DNA from: Clostridia bacterium
GTDB lineage: Bacteria; Bacillota; Clostridia; Oscillospirales; Acutalibacteraceae
Assembly (NCBI GenBank): GCA_017438845.1
Contig: JAFRUO010000005.1
Span: 107,830 to 171,829, forward strand
DNA: 64,000 nucleotides
Reading direction: 5' to 3'
Shown: positions 52,958 to 61,489 of the stretch, piece by piece
Position numbering within the stretch: position 1 is the stretch's first letter
Layout: each line of letters begins with the position of its first letter
The notes under the pieces: generated by a model
Told to the model about the DNA's origin: nothing
What the model saw: only the letters and a program-made list of their open reading frames with translations
Database searches by the model: none
Position numbers and translations under genes: made by a program

Positions 52958-55266
52958 TGGAAAAATTTAATCACAATTTCACACTCTCCGACAGCGGAGC
53001 AAATTACAGAGTTTACGAAAGCGGCGCTGTGAGGTCAAGGCTTGATTTCCTGTCTGACTCAATTATCAGAGTTGCCGTATACAATGAGAACGAGAAGGCA
53101 AAAATGCTTCCCACCTTCCTGATAGATCCCGAAAACAGATTTATGACGGAGGGCAGGGACCGCCTGTCGTGCGAGGGCTTTCGCGGGGCAAAGCCGACGG
53201 TGAAGTTAACCGACTGCGGCGAGATTATTGAGCTTGGAGACTATACAATAAAGCTTGTATACCGAAATTTTCAGCTTGGCTTCTACCGTTCGGGTCAGCT
53301 TCTGTTTAAAGACAGGGCTCCTCTTGCTTATAATTTCGGCGGTGAATTCGGAAACGGCAGCTGTCACTATATTTCGAGAGAGGAAAACGAAAAAATATTC
53401 GGACTCGGCGACAAGGGAGGCTCTCTTAACAAAAACGGCAGAGCCTTCCGTATAGAGGCTACCGACTGTATGGGCTTTGACGCGCAGGAAAGCGATCCGC
53501 TGTATAAGCATGTGCCGTTTTATATGTGCCGCAACAGCGTCGGAAGCTACGGCATTCTTTACGACACAAGCGACAACTCGTACTTTGATTTCGGCAAGGA
53601 AATAAATAACTATTACGGACCGTATAAGTACTTTAAAACAGAGGATAACTGTCTTGTTTATTATGTTATTCTCGGCTCATTTACCGAAATTTTAAAACAG
53701 CTTGATACGGTTTGCGGCAAGCAGGCGTTTCCCCCGAAATGGAGCTTTGACTACTGTGCAAGCACCATGGCGTATACCGACGCCGATAACTCGCAGGAGC
53801 TTATGGACGGCTTTTTAAAAAAGCTTGAGGAGCTGAATTTCAGCTGTAAAGGCTTTTACCTTTCGTCAGGCTACACCTCTATAGGACCTCAGCGCTATGT
53901 TTTCAATTGGAATACCGACAAATTCCCGTCGCCCGAGGGCTTCATAAAAAGCTTTGAGGACAGGGGAGTGCACCTTATTCCGAACATAAAGCCTGCCTTT
54001 TTATGCTCGCATCCGATGTACGAAGAAATTGCCGAAAAGGGGCTTTTTGTAAGCTATCCCGACGGCACTCCGTTTGTCACGCAGTTCTGGGACGGGCTCG
54101 GAAGCTACCTTGATTTTACTAACCCCGAAGCCTTTGACTTTTGGAAAAAGCAGGTAAAGGATAAGCTTCTTGACAAGGGTATGATTGCAACCTGGAACGA
54201 CAATAATGAATTTGATATAAAGGACACTTCAGCCGAAGCGTTCGGCTTCGGTAAGGACAGGATAAATGCGTACAGAATCAGAAACACACTAACCTACCTT
54301 ATGAACGCCTCATCATATACCGCACAGACCGAAAAGCATAGGCATCGTCGCCCGTTTCTTTCGTCAAGGTGCAGTACACTCGCAATCCGCCGACTTGCAC
54401 AGACCTGGTCCGGCGACAACAGAACGGAGTTTGCCGACTTAAAATACTGCAACAAAATCGGCCTTACCATGTCGCTGTCGGGGCTGAGCTTCTACGGGCA
54501 CGATCTCGGAGGCTTTACGGGTGATATGCCGTCGAGAGAGCTTTTGCTCAGATGGCTTCAGCTCGGAGTCTTTCAGCCGAGGTTTACCATTCATTCATGG
54601 AACAGGGACGGCTCGGCAACAATGCCATGGAGCTATGAGGATATTATTACGCCCGTCAGAAATCTGTTTGCCGAAAGGAAAAGGCTTTTGCCGTACCTTT
54701 ATAACTGTGCTTATAAGGCTTACCGTGACGCTCAGCCGATTAATGCGCCTTTGTTTTTGTATTATCCCGATGAGTCGCTTGATACCGAATCGGACAGCTT
54801 TATGTTCGGCAGGGATATTCTGGTTTCCCCCGTGCTTTACGAAGGGGAAAGCGAAGCAGAGCTTGTACTTCCCGAAGGCGACAGCTGGTACTTCGCGGGA
54901 AAGCTTCATAAGGGCGGAGAAGCAATACGCTATACTCTTTCGGCAGAGGACACCGTCCCGTTCGCCGTGAGGGCAGGAAGTGTTATTCCGTATGACGAGG
55001 CGGAGTATGGCTTTACGACAGATGAAAAGATTGTCCTCACCGTATATCCCGTCGAGAACGGAAGCTTCAAGAGCGAATACTTTGACGATGACGGCGAAGG
55101 CGAAGGCTATCTTGACGGCAATTGCGTTTTGCTCGGCATTCGTGTTGAATGCTCGGCGGATGAGGTTAAGGCGTATGTCCGTAACAACGGATGTGTTAAA
55201 TATAAGCCAGAAATGAAGCTATGCGATGAGGATACAAGAAGCTTCAGCGTTATTTATGAGGACTGA
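52957..55266 (+). CDS. GH31 alpha-glucosidase/alpha-xylosidase family enzyme
   Basis: 769 residues. The N-terminal beta-sandwich contains the conserved FGLGDKGG; the barrel carries nucleophile D415 in ATWNDNNEF and acid/base D487 in TWSGDNRTEF. DLGGFTGDMPSRELLLRWLQ and FQPRFTIHSWN form the rest of the active site. C-terminal beta domains follow. No signal peptide, so it acts in the cytosol on imported glucosides. ATG 52957 overlaps the esterase stop, with AAAAGGAACC upstream; a longer in-frame extension inside the esterase gene is rejected. The end overlaps the convergent lipoprotein gene by 13 bases. Exact linkage specificity cannot be read. Confidence 0.92.
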   Translation: MEKFNHNFTLSDSGANYRVYESGAVRSRLDFLSDSIIRVAVYNENEKAKMLPTFLIDPENRFMTEGRDRLSCEGFRGAKPTVKLTDCGEIIELGDYTIKLVYRNFQLGFYRSGQLLFKDRAPLAYNFGGEFGNGSCHYISREENEKIFGLGDKGGSLNKNGRAFRIEATDCMGFDAQESDPLYKHVPFYMCRNSVGSYGILYDTSDNSYFDFGKEINNYYGPYKYFKTEDNCLVYYVILGSFTEILKQLDTVCGKQAFPPKWSFDYCASTMAYTDADNSQELMDGFLKKLEELNFSCKGFYLSSGYTSIGPQRYVFNWNTDKFPSPEGFIKSFEDRGVHLIPNIKPAFLCSHPMYEEIAEKGLFVSYPDGTPFVTQFWDGLGSYLDFTNPEAFDFWKKQVKDKLLDKGMIATWNDNNEFDIKDTSAEAFGFGKDRINAYRIRNTLTYLMNASSYTAQTEKHRHRRPFLSSRCSTLAIRRLAQTWSGDNRTEFADLKYCNKIGLTMSLSGLSFYGHDLGGFTGDMPSRELLLRWLQLGVFQPRFTIHSWNRDGSATMPWSYEDIITPVRNLFAERKRLLPYLYNCAYKAYRDAQPINAPLFLYYPDESLDTESDSFMFGRDILVSPVLYEGESEAELVLPEGDSWYFAGKLHKGGEAIRYTLSAEDTVPFAVRAGSVIPYDEAEYGFTTDEKIVLTVYPVENGSFKSEYFDDDGEGEGYLDGNCVLLGIRVECSADEVKAYVRNNGCVKYKPEMKLCDEDTRSFSVIYED

Positions 55267-55787
55267 GGCTGACCGCGTGAAACATCGAAAAAAACTATTT
55301 CGCTGTTACAAAACAGGAAATAATCATATTTGTCAGACTGAAGGCTGACGCTTTTTTCGGAAAAGTCAAGAATGTTTGCTGTGACGCCTTTGTCTGCAAG
55401 CAAAGCTGATTGAGCGTTAAAATTGCTGTCGGTCAGCACGGCGCAAATGCCTGTAATCAGCATTAACAGTTCCTCTTTTTCCGACTGCGACAAATCCTTA
55501 TTATCCTTCGCAAGAGTCAGGCAGGCGCTTTTTACCCGTCCCGGCTCATCCTCTTCAAGCTCCAACAGCACAGCTCTGCCGAAATACGAAAAATAATAGT
55601 CAAAGCATTTGCCGTTTACAAGAAAGCCGTCTGCGTTCAAAAGCTCGTTATCCAGCGTCTTGTTAAGCCGTTCACAAAACCCCGGGGCGTCGGTGCCGTG
55701 CGAAGCGGTGCACGAGCACAGAAGCAGGCAGAGAATTATGCTTATTGACAGTTTTTGCAAATATGTATGCTTTATAAATATCTTCAT
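55254..55787 (-). CDS. Putative lipoprotein of unknown function
   Basis: 177 residues. An N-terminal signal (KLSISIILCLLLCSC) ends in a lipobox-like LLCSC, so the mature protein would be lipid-anchored at Cys26. The rest is mixed alpha/beta with no motif I recognise; LLADKGVTANILDFSEKSV is a possible small domain. It overlaps the GH31 3' end by 13 bases in the opposite direction. Compact coding over the full length and a clear signal make it a likely real gene. Confidence 0.65.
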   Translation of the reverse strand: MKIFIKHTYLQKLSISIILCLLLCSCTASHGTDAPGFCERLNKTLDNELLNADGFLVNGKCFDYYFSYFGRAVLLELEEDEPGRVKSACLTLAKDNKDLSQSEKEELLMLITGICAVLTDSNFNAQSALLADKGVTANILDFSEKSVSLQSDKYDYFLFCNSEIVFFDVSRGQPQSS

Positions 55788-55921
55788 TTTTTCTGCTCCG
55801 AAAAATTAAAATAAAATTAACAATATTTATTATTAAATAGTTTAAAATTAATCTATAATTTACTTTATGAGTTGCTCTCGGACTTTATACCGAAATATTA
55901 TTGAAGGAAAGCGGTGGTTTT

Positions 55922-57508
55922 TTGCTTAAAAAATTCAAAAAGATGTCAAAGGGAAAAAAAGCGGGTACAATAATTTTTATTGTTATTATTCTTGCGCTTC
56001 TCACATATGTGTTATACAACAACTTTAAGCCCAAGCCGCTTGACGCATATAATGTTACCGAAATCTACAAGGGCGACATTCAGACCACATATGAAACCAC
56101 GGGCACCGTTATGTCAAACGGCAGCGTTAACTACACCGCCGCCAACGGCGTTAAGGTAGAAAGCGTCAATGTCAGCGTCGGCGACAGGGTAAAGGCGGGC
56201 GACAGACTTGCCGACTTTGATGTTTCAACGCTTAACTCGACGCTTTCCGACTACCGCAAGGCATACAACAAGGCGCTTGCGGCGTATAATCAGGCTTCGT
56301 CGTCAATCGGCAAGGCTCAGGGTAATATCAGCAGTGCCAATTCACAGATAGCGGCGCTTGACAGGGAAATTGCCGCACTTGAAAAAGAAATAGCCACGGC
56401 TGAAAGCAATCCGCCGCAAATAAAGGTTGACCCGTCGGCACAGTACACTCCCGAGCAAATTGCCGAAATGGCTCAGAAGCTGCAAAACGGAGGACTTACT
56501 CAAGAGGAAATCGCCGCAATTACAGCCTCGCTTCAGTCGCAGACGGGCTCTGTATCGACTGAGGATATTGAAAAGGCAATTACAAATTCCGTTGCCGCAA
56601 AAAGAATACAGCTTGCTCAGAAGCAGTCGCAAAGACAGCTGCTTGAAACGCAGAAAACCCTTTACAATGCACAAACCGATGACACTGCGCTGAGCATTTA
56701 TAAGCAGGTGTTAGAGCAGAAAAAGGCGGACTACGACAATTATCAGACCCTGTATAATCAGCTCAAGGACGGTTGGGTAGCCTCCTCCGACGGTATTATT
56801 ACCGAGGTGAATATTATTCCGGGTCAGGTGTTCACGCCCCAAAGCAAGAACTCAACTACCACCGATATTTCCTCAATTTTAAGTTATGTTTCGGGCAACG
56901 CCGATATGACTAACGTCCTGTCGGATATCATCGGCTCGGTTTCCGGGTCGAACAGCGGAAGCGCAGTCGGTCTTGTGCTTGAAAACTCGGATGAGTTTAT
57001 TGCCGAGTTTTCGGTCGGAAAGTATGACCTTCTCAGCATCAAGGTCGGACAGAAGGTAACCGTTTCTTCGCTTGACAGTGAATATGAGGGCGAGGTTATC
57101 TATGTCAGCGCAACTGCAACCGAGTCAAATTCTTTTGATATAAATTCCCTTGCTTCAACCTTCTCCGGCGGTTCGGGAAGCTCCGCAAACGGTGCGCTTG
57201 TCCGTATCAAGATTCTCAACCCGGACGAAAAGGTAATAATCGGCTTTGACGTTGACATAAAAATTGACACCGAAAAAATTGAGGACGTACTCGTTATGCC
57301 GATTGACGCCGTTGTCACCGAGGACGGCATAAACTATGTATACAGCGTTGACGATGAAAATATCGTTTCCAAGCACGAGGTTGAGGTCGGCGCATATTCC
57401 GAGGATGATTATGAGCTGGTTTCCGGTCTGTCGGCAGGCGACAGAGTTGTCGACAATCCCAAGACCACCATTACACAGGGAGAGAAAATTTCCGTCAAAG
57501 AAAAATGA
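55922..57508 (+). CDS. Membrane-fusion protein of a MacAB-type exporter
   Basis: About 528 residues. One membrane helix (about 15-35) is followed by a barrel-sandwich half (VESVNVSVGDRVKAGDRLADFD) and a long helical hairpin interrupted by a glutamine-rich stretch (about 95-275). The second barrel-sandwich half (GIITEVNIIPGQVF), a beta-barrel and a membrane-proximal domain (GDRVVDNPKT) complete it. This is the HlyD/MacA plan with an unusually long hairpin. Start: TTG 55922 is preferred, but ATG 55942 and TTG 55901 are possible. The permease gene starts 12 bases after the stop. Confidence 0.87.
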   Translation: MLKKFKKMSKGKKAGTIIFIVIILALLTYVLYNNFKPKPLDAYNVTEIYKGDIQTTYETTGTVMSNGSVNYTAANGVKVESVNVSVGDRVKAGDRLADFDVSTLNSTLSDYRKAYNKALAAYNQASSSIGKAQGNISSANSQIAALDREIAALEKEIATAESNPPQIKVDPSAQYTPEQIAEMAQKLQNGGLTQEEIAAITASLQSQTGSVSTEDIEKAITNSVAAKRIQLAQKQSQRQLLETQKTLYNAQTDDTALSIYKQVLEQKKADYDNYQTLYNQLKDGWVASSDGIITEVNIIPGQVFTPQSKNSTTTDISSILSYVSGNADMTNVLSDIIGSVSGSNSGSAVGLVLENSDEFIAEFSVGKYDLLSIKVGQKVTVSSLDSEYEGEVIYVSATATESNSFDINSLASTFSGGSGSSANGALVRIKILNPDEKVIIGFDVDIKIDTEKIEDVLVMPIDAVVTEDGINYVYSVDDENIVSKHEVEVGAYSEDDYELVSGLSAGDRVVDNPKTTITQGEKISVKEK

Positions 57509-57520
57509 GGAGCACATTAG

Positions 57521-58762
57521 GTGAATATTAAAGAAAATATACGAATTGCAATATTCAGTATTAAAACAAATTTAATGCGTTCACTGCTGACTATGCTCGG
57601 AATCATAATCGGCGTTGCTTCGGTCATTTCGGTTATCACCGTCGGCAACGGCGGCAGGGATTATATAGTCGGTATGATAAGGGATATGGGCAGCAGCGCT
57701 ATTACCATAAGCGTTGATGCCACCACGGCGGCTAATTCCGATTACATCACCGACAAGGATATTCAGGCAATCAGGGAAATTGATGCCGTGCAGTATATTT
57801 CCCCTATGGTTATGAGTATGGGCGCTATGAGCACCGAGAGGCAGACAGGTATCGGAATCCTTATGGGCGGTAACGAGGAAATGCGTTACGTTATGAGCGG
57901 CGACTGCGTTTACGGGCGTTATTTTACCCGTGCCGAAGCCGATGCGGGTAAAGCAGTCTGTATTATCGACTCTTCAAGCGCACTTCAGTTTTTCGGAAAG
58001 AAAAACTGCGTCGGTGAGTATATTACTTTTACCTATGACGGCGTGCCTACCAGCATCAAAATAATCGGCGTCACCGATATGGCGAGCACCTTCGGAAGCG
58101 ACTCCGAGGAAATGATGGAACAGATGCAGGCAATGGGCGGCACGGCGATGTCGGGCGGTATGGTTATGGTTCCGCTTAAATTCGCCACTAATGTTATAGG
58201 TATGAGCGACCGTTATGACACGGTTTATATTATCGCTGCCGATGAGAACGAGCTTGACGCTGCGGGAAATGCGGCGCTTAACCGTATACGGGCAAGGCAC
58301 AACAACTATGAAAAGGACTGCTATATGCTTACGAATATGGCGACCTATATTGACCTGCTTGACACTGTTATAAACGTGTTCACAATCTTTATAGCTGCCG
58401 TCAGTGCTATTTCGCTGATAGTCGGCGGTATCGGCGTTATGAACATAATGCTGGTTTCAATTACCGAACGCACCAGGGAAATCGGTATACGAAAAGCTCT
58501 CGGCGCAAAGACCTCAAATATACTTTTCCAGTTCCTGACCGAGTCAGTTATTCTTTGCGTAATCGGAGGTGCGATAGGGCTTCTTGTCGGCGTTTCGGGC
58601 GCGGCGCTTGTTTCGTCAATAATGAAAATACCGCTTCAGGTCAAGTTTTCCACCGTTGCGCTTGCGATTGGCTTCTCATCGTTTATCGGTATCGTTTTCG
58701 GCGTATACCCTGCCAAGAGGGCGGCGAAGATGCCTCCGATAGAAGCGCTCAGAAGAGATTAA
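57521..58762 (+). CDS. MacB-like ABC exporter permease (FtsX family)
   Basis: 413 residues. Helix 1 (about 20-45) is followed by a periplasmic-type domain of about 210 residues and then three helices. The family hallmarks are MLGIIIGVASVI, GGIGVMNIMLVSITERTREIGIRKALGA and YPAKRAAKMPPIEALRRD. Start is GTG 57521 with GAGGAG upstream. The normally adjacent ATPase is missing: the operon ends in a terminator right after this gene, and nothing upstream encodes it. An ATPase must come from elsewhere, or the pair has lost its partner. Confidence 0.9.
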   Translation: MNIKENIRIAIFSIKTNLMRSLLTMLGIIIGVASVISVITVGNGGRDYIVGMIRDMGSSAITISVDATTAANSDYITDKDIQAIREIDAVQYISPMVMSMGAMSTERQTGIGILMGGNEEMRYVMSGDCVYGRYFTRAEADAGKAVCIIDSSSALQFFGKKNCVGEYITFTYDGVPTSIKIIGVTDMASTFGSDSEEMMEQMQAMGGTAMSGGMVMVPLKFATNVIGMSDRYDTVYIIAADENELDAAGNAALNRIRARHNNYEKDCYMLTNMATYIDLLDTVINVFTIFIAAVSAISLIVGGIGVMNIMLVSITERTREIGIRKALGAKTSNILFQFLTESVILCVIGGAIGLLVGVSGAALVSSIMKIPLQVKFSTVALAIGFSSFIGIVFGVYPAKRAAKMPPIEALRRD

Positions 58763-58774
58763 ATTATATTCTGT

Positions 58775-58806
58775 CAAAGCTCCCTTTCGGGGAGCTTTGC
58801 TTTTTT
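58775..58806 (+). terminator. Terminator after the MacAB-like permease
   Basis: 10-bp stem CAAAGCTCCC/GGGAGCTTTG, loop TTTCG, then C and T6. Confidence 0.85.
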
Positions 58807-59143
58807 GGACGCAAAAAAAGCAAAGCAGAACTGCGGAGAATATTTTGCAAAAATTCCTTCATTTTAAGTAATAAATTGACTGACCCTTTTGCATAGTTAA
58901 AATACGAATATACAGCTTTGACAAGCAAAAAACTTTACATTTATTGTCGAAAAAAACCTTGAAACAACGAGTTTTTGACCTTTTGAACAGGTTTTTGAAC
59001 ATTTTGAATGTCGAAAAGCAAAGACATTTTTCTGCTAAAAAATGTATTTTTTCGGGCTTTACGACAAAAATATACAAAAAAATATGAAGTTTTTCTTCCA
59101 AAATCTTTCAACCGATATTCAACGCAAAATTTATAAATGCTAC
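58807..59143. other. AT-rich gene-free stretch with TTGAAC-type repeats
   Basis: No credible coding frame, tRNA or known riboswitch is seen. It holds a possible promoter, TTGACT-16-TAAAAT (58876-58903), and three close repeats reading TTTTGAAC, TTTTTGAAC and TTTTGAAT around 58980-59008. GTCGAAAA also occurs twice. It could be a long regulated leader or upstream control region for the cohesin-like gene. Confidence 0.4.
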
Positions 59144-59172
59144 TTGATAGAAGAGTATTAAAGTATTATAAT
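59144..59172 (+). promoter_or_regulatory. Promoter of the cohesin-like SLH gene
   Basis: TTGATA (59144-59149), 17-base spacer, TATAAT (59167-59172), 31 bases before the start codon. Confidence 0.7.
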
Positions 59173-59202
59173 AGAAACATAAATAATAGGAGGAATACTG
59201 TA

Positions 59203-60237
59203 ATGACCAAAAGAGTTATTTCATTTTTACTTTCGGCAATTCTTGTGCTGTCCTGCCTTTCGGTGCTCGGCGTAAGCTCGTTTGCGGCTTCGGCGGTTAT
59301 TCTTACGGCGGACAAAACCAAGGCAAGCATAGGTGAAATTGTAACCGTAAGCTATAAGGTTCCCGCAGGAATCGATTCTTATGTCGGCGGACTTCAGGTG
59401 AACACCGATTACTTCACCGTCGTTGAAGCAAAAGCTGCAAACCACGCAGGCATGGCTCAGGTCGCTGTCACAGACCGTGCCGACAACTTAAAGGTGATTG
59501 GCTTTGCAGGTATGAAGCTTGCCACAAAGGCAAACGAAACGCTTTTCACCGTTAAGCTTCAGGTTAAGAAAATGGGCGGAACCCTCGCCGCAAGAACTAA
59601 GGAGGCTTACGACGCTTCCGACAAGGCTTTGAGTGTTGAGGGCGTTAACCTCGTTATCAAGCCCGGTGACAAGAATATCAATTTTCCCGACGTAAAGGAG
59701 GGAAGCTGGTACTACAACGCAGTTGAATACTGTGCGGTAAAGGGCTTTATTTTCGGCTATTCAAACGGATATTTCGGACCTGCCGACAACCTTAAACGTC
59801 AGGACTTTGTTTGCATACTTGCACGAATCGCAGGTGCTGACCTTTCAAAGTACGAGGGTAAGGCTTCCAAGCTCAAGGACGTTAAGACCGGTGCTTATTA
59901 TGCTTCGGCAGTTAACTGGGCGGTTGACAACAATATAATCGCAGGCTACCAGAACGGAAACTTCGGCGTAGGCGATAACATCACCCGTGAGCAGGTTTGC
60001 ACAATTCTTTACCGCTACAAGGGCTCGCCTGAGGTTACCGAAGGTGACACGCTCGCCAAGTTTACCGACAAGGCAATGGTAAGCAGCTTTGCACACGATG
60101 CAGTTGTCTGGGCGGTTCAGAACGGCGTTATCAGCGGAATGGCTGACGGCAGAGTAGCACCCAGAGAGGGCGCTTCCCGCGCACAGATAGCCGTTATCAT
60201 TATGAATATGGATAAGAACGGAATGTTCGCAGACTGA
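59203..60237 (+). CDS. Cohesin-like domain with three SLH domains: surface anchor protein
   Basis: 344 residues. A signal peptide (1-28, VLGVSSFA) precedes residues 30-155, which match a cohesin plan. It has ASIGEIVTVSYKVPAG at the start (the GdtVtVpV pattern), a GGLQVNTDYFTVVEA strand pair where cohesins have YDPxVLE, and ANETLFTVKLQVK near the end. Residues 161-344 are three SLH domains (FPDVKEGSWYYNAVEY first). Such a single cohesin on an SLH anchor would display one dockerin partner on the cell surface. The dockerin protein at 47254-48711 is a candidate. The cohesin call is by motif only; another Ig-like carbohydrate-binding fold is possible. ATG 59203 follows AGGAGG. Confidence 0.8.
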   Translation: MTKRVISFLLSAILVLSCLSVLGVSSFAASAVILTADKTKASIGEIVTVSYKVPAGIDSYVGGLQVNTDYFTVVEAKAANHAGMAQVAVTDRADNLKVIGFAGMKLATKANETLFTVKLQVKKMGGTLAARTKEAYDASDKALSVEGVNLVIKPGDKNINFPDVKEGSWYYNAVEYCAVKGFIFGYSNGYFGPADNLKRQDFVCILARIAGADLSKYEGKASKLKDVKTGAYYASAVNWAVDNNIIAGYQNGNFGVGDNITREQVCTILYRYKGSPEVTEGDTLAKFTDKAMVSSFAHDAVVWAVQNGVISGMADGRVAPREGASRAQIAVIIMNMDKNGMFAD

Positions 60238-60250
60238 CACTAAACCATGA

Positions 60251-60275
60251 AAGCGGAGCTTAGCTCCGCTTTTTT
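60251..60275 (+). terminator. Terminator after the cohesin-like gene
   Basis: 9-bp stem AAGCGGAGC/GCTCCGCTT with a three-base loop and a T6 tract. Confidence 0.85.
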
Positions 60276-60329
60276 GTTTGCTTAAAAACGGTCTTTATGT
60301 TATAGTATAAATAACAAGGGAGTGTTAAT

Positions 60330-61385
60330 ATGCCGCTTAAATTAATCCGACAGGATATTACAAAGCTCGAATGTGACGCCATAGTAAACGCCGCAAACTC
60401 CACTCTGCTCGGCGGAGGAGGGGTTGACGGCGCAATTCACCGTGCCGCAGGGCCTGCGCTTTTGGAGGAGTGCCGTACCCTTCACGGCTGTAATACGGGT
60501 CAGGCGAAAATCACGGGAGGGTATAAGCTTCCGTGTAAATATGTAATACATACAGTCGGCCCCGTCTGGCAGGGAGGGGGACATTCCGAGGAAAAGCTGC
60601 TTCGCAGCTGTTACAGAAGCTCCCTTTTACTTGCGAGGGAAAACGGCTGTGAAAGCGTGGCGTTTCCGCTTATTTCCTCGGGCGTATACGGCTACCCCAA
60701 GGACAAAGCCTTAAAGGTTGCAGTTGACGAAATAACCGCATTTCTGCTTGAAAACGAAATGCTGGTATATATTGTAATCTATGACAAGTCTGCGTTCAGG
60801 ATAAGCGAAAAGCTTTTTAACGACATAGCCACGTTTATTGACGACAAATATGTTGACGAGCATTTTCGTTTTGACTTCAGAAACCGTGCCACAGGTGAGA
60901 GTACGGTGCTTTCCGATACGGCTATGCTTTCGCTTGACGATGACGAGCTTATCGGAAAGACGGAGATTTTACCCTCATTTTCCGAGGCGCCGAGGGCGGT
61001 GGGCAGCGCCCCGAGCGCTTCTCTTGACGACGCGTTAAAGCAGATTGACGAAAGCTTTTCCGAAATGCTGCTTCGCAAAATCGACGAAAAGGGAATGACC
61101 GACGCCGAGTGCTATAAAAAAGCGAACATCGACCGTAAGCTCTTTTCAAAAATCAGGAGCGATTTGCATTACAAGCCTAAAAAAACGACCGCCCTTGCGT
61201 TTGCAATTGCGCTTGAGCTGTCGCTTGACGAAACCAAGGATATGCTGATGAAGGCGGGCTATGCCCTCTCGCACAGCAATAAGTTTGATATCATTATTGA
61301 ATATTTTATTTCAAATAAAAACTACAATGTCTTTGAAATCAATGAAGCGCTGTTCGCATTTGACCAGGCATTGCTGGGGGTATAA
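60330..61385 (+). CDS. Macro domain fused to a C-terminal HTH-like domain
   Basis: 351 residues. Residues 1-170 are a MacroD/YmdB-type macro domain. It has [20 protein letters not shown] with the ADP-ribose-binding and catalytic-region residues, [16 protein letters not shown], and [13 protein letters not shown]. These bind ADP-ribose and often remove it from proteins or O-acetyl-ADP-ribose. Residues 170-230 are a variable acidic linker. Residues 235-351 are helical and resemble a diverged HTH ([20 protein letters not shown], then [17 protein letters not shown]). AGGGAG precedes ATG 60330. A VWA-domain gene lies 104 bases downstream. Possible role: ADP-ribose-responsive regulator or stress factor (inference). 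Confidence 0.87.
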   Translation: MPLKLIRQDITKLECDAIVNAANSTLLGGGGVDGAIHRAAGPALLEECRTLHGCNTGQAKITGGYKLPCKYVIHTVGPVWQGGGHSEEKLLRSCYRSSLLLARENGCESVAFPLISSGVYGYPKDKALKVAVDEITAFLLENEMLVYIVIYDKSAFRISEKLFNDIATFIDDKYVDEHFRFDFRNRATGESTVLSDTAMLSLDDDELIGKTEILPSFSEAPRAVGSAPSASLDDALKQIDESFSEMLLRKIDEKGMTDAECYKKANIDRKLFSKIRSDLHYKPKKTTALAFAIALELSLDETKDMLMKAGYALSHSNKFDIIIEYFISNKNYNVFEINEALFAFDQALLGV

Positions 61386-61390
61386 TATTT

Positions 61391-61407
61391 GTCGCTTTTA
61401 AAGCGAC
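61391..61407. other. Short palindrome after the macro-HTH gene
   Basis: GTCGCTTT-T-AAAGCGAC, an 8-bp perfect inverted repeat with no T tract, 6 bases after the macro gene stop. Possibly an operator for the HTH domain or a processing hairpin. Confidence 0.35.
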
Positions 61408-61430
61408 CTTAAAAGAATATTTCCGAACTA

Positions 61431-61482
61431 TAATGTGTTTGTAAGGTAACGAAACCGAACAAACACATTATTTTTTTGGAGG
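61431..61482 (+). promoter_or_regulatory. Attenuator-like leader of the VWA gene
   Basis: A perfect 12-bp stem TAATGTGTTTGT/ACAAACACATTA (61431-61442, 61459-61470) encloses a 16-base loop that can itself pair GGT/ACC. Seven T residues (61471-61477) follow. The ribosome site GGAGG (61478-61482) starts at the next base and the VWA start is 7 bases on. A TATAAT (61429-61434) overlaps the 5' arm with only a weak -35. This is an intrinsic terminator placed directly before a start codon. Confidence 0.6.
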
Positions 61483-61489
61483 TAAAATT

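Noticed and set aside
60330..61385. DarTG-like antitoxin
   Set aside because: The macro domain is of MacroD/YmdB type and there is no DarT ADP-ribosyltransferase next to it; the upstream gene is an SLH protein with its own terminator.
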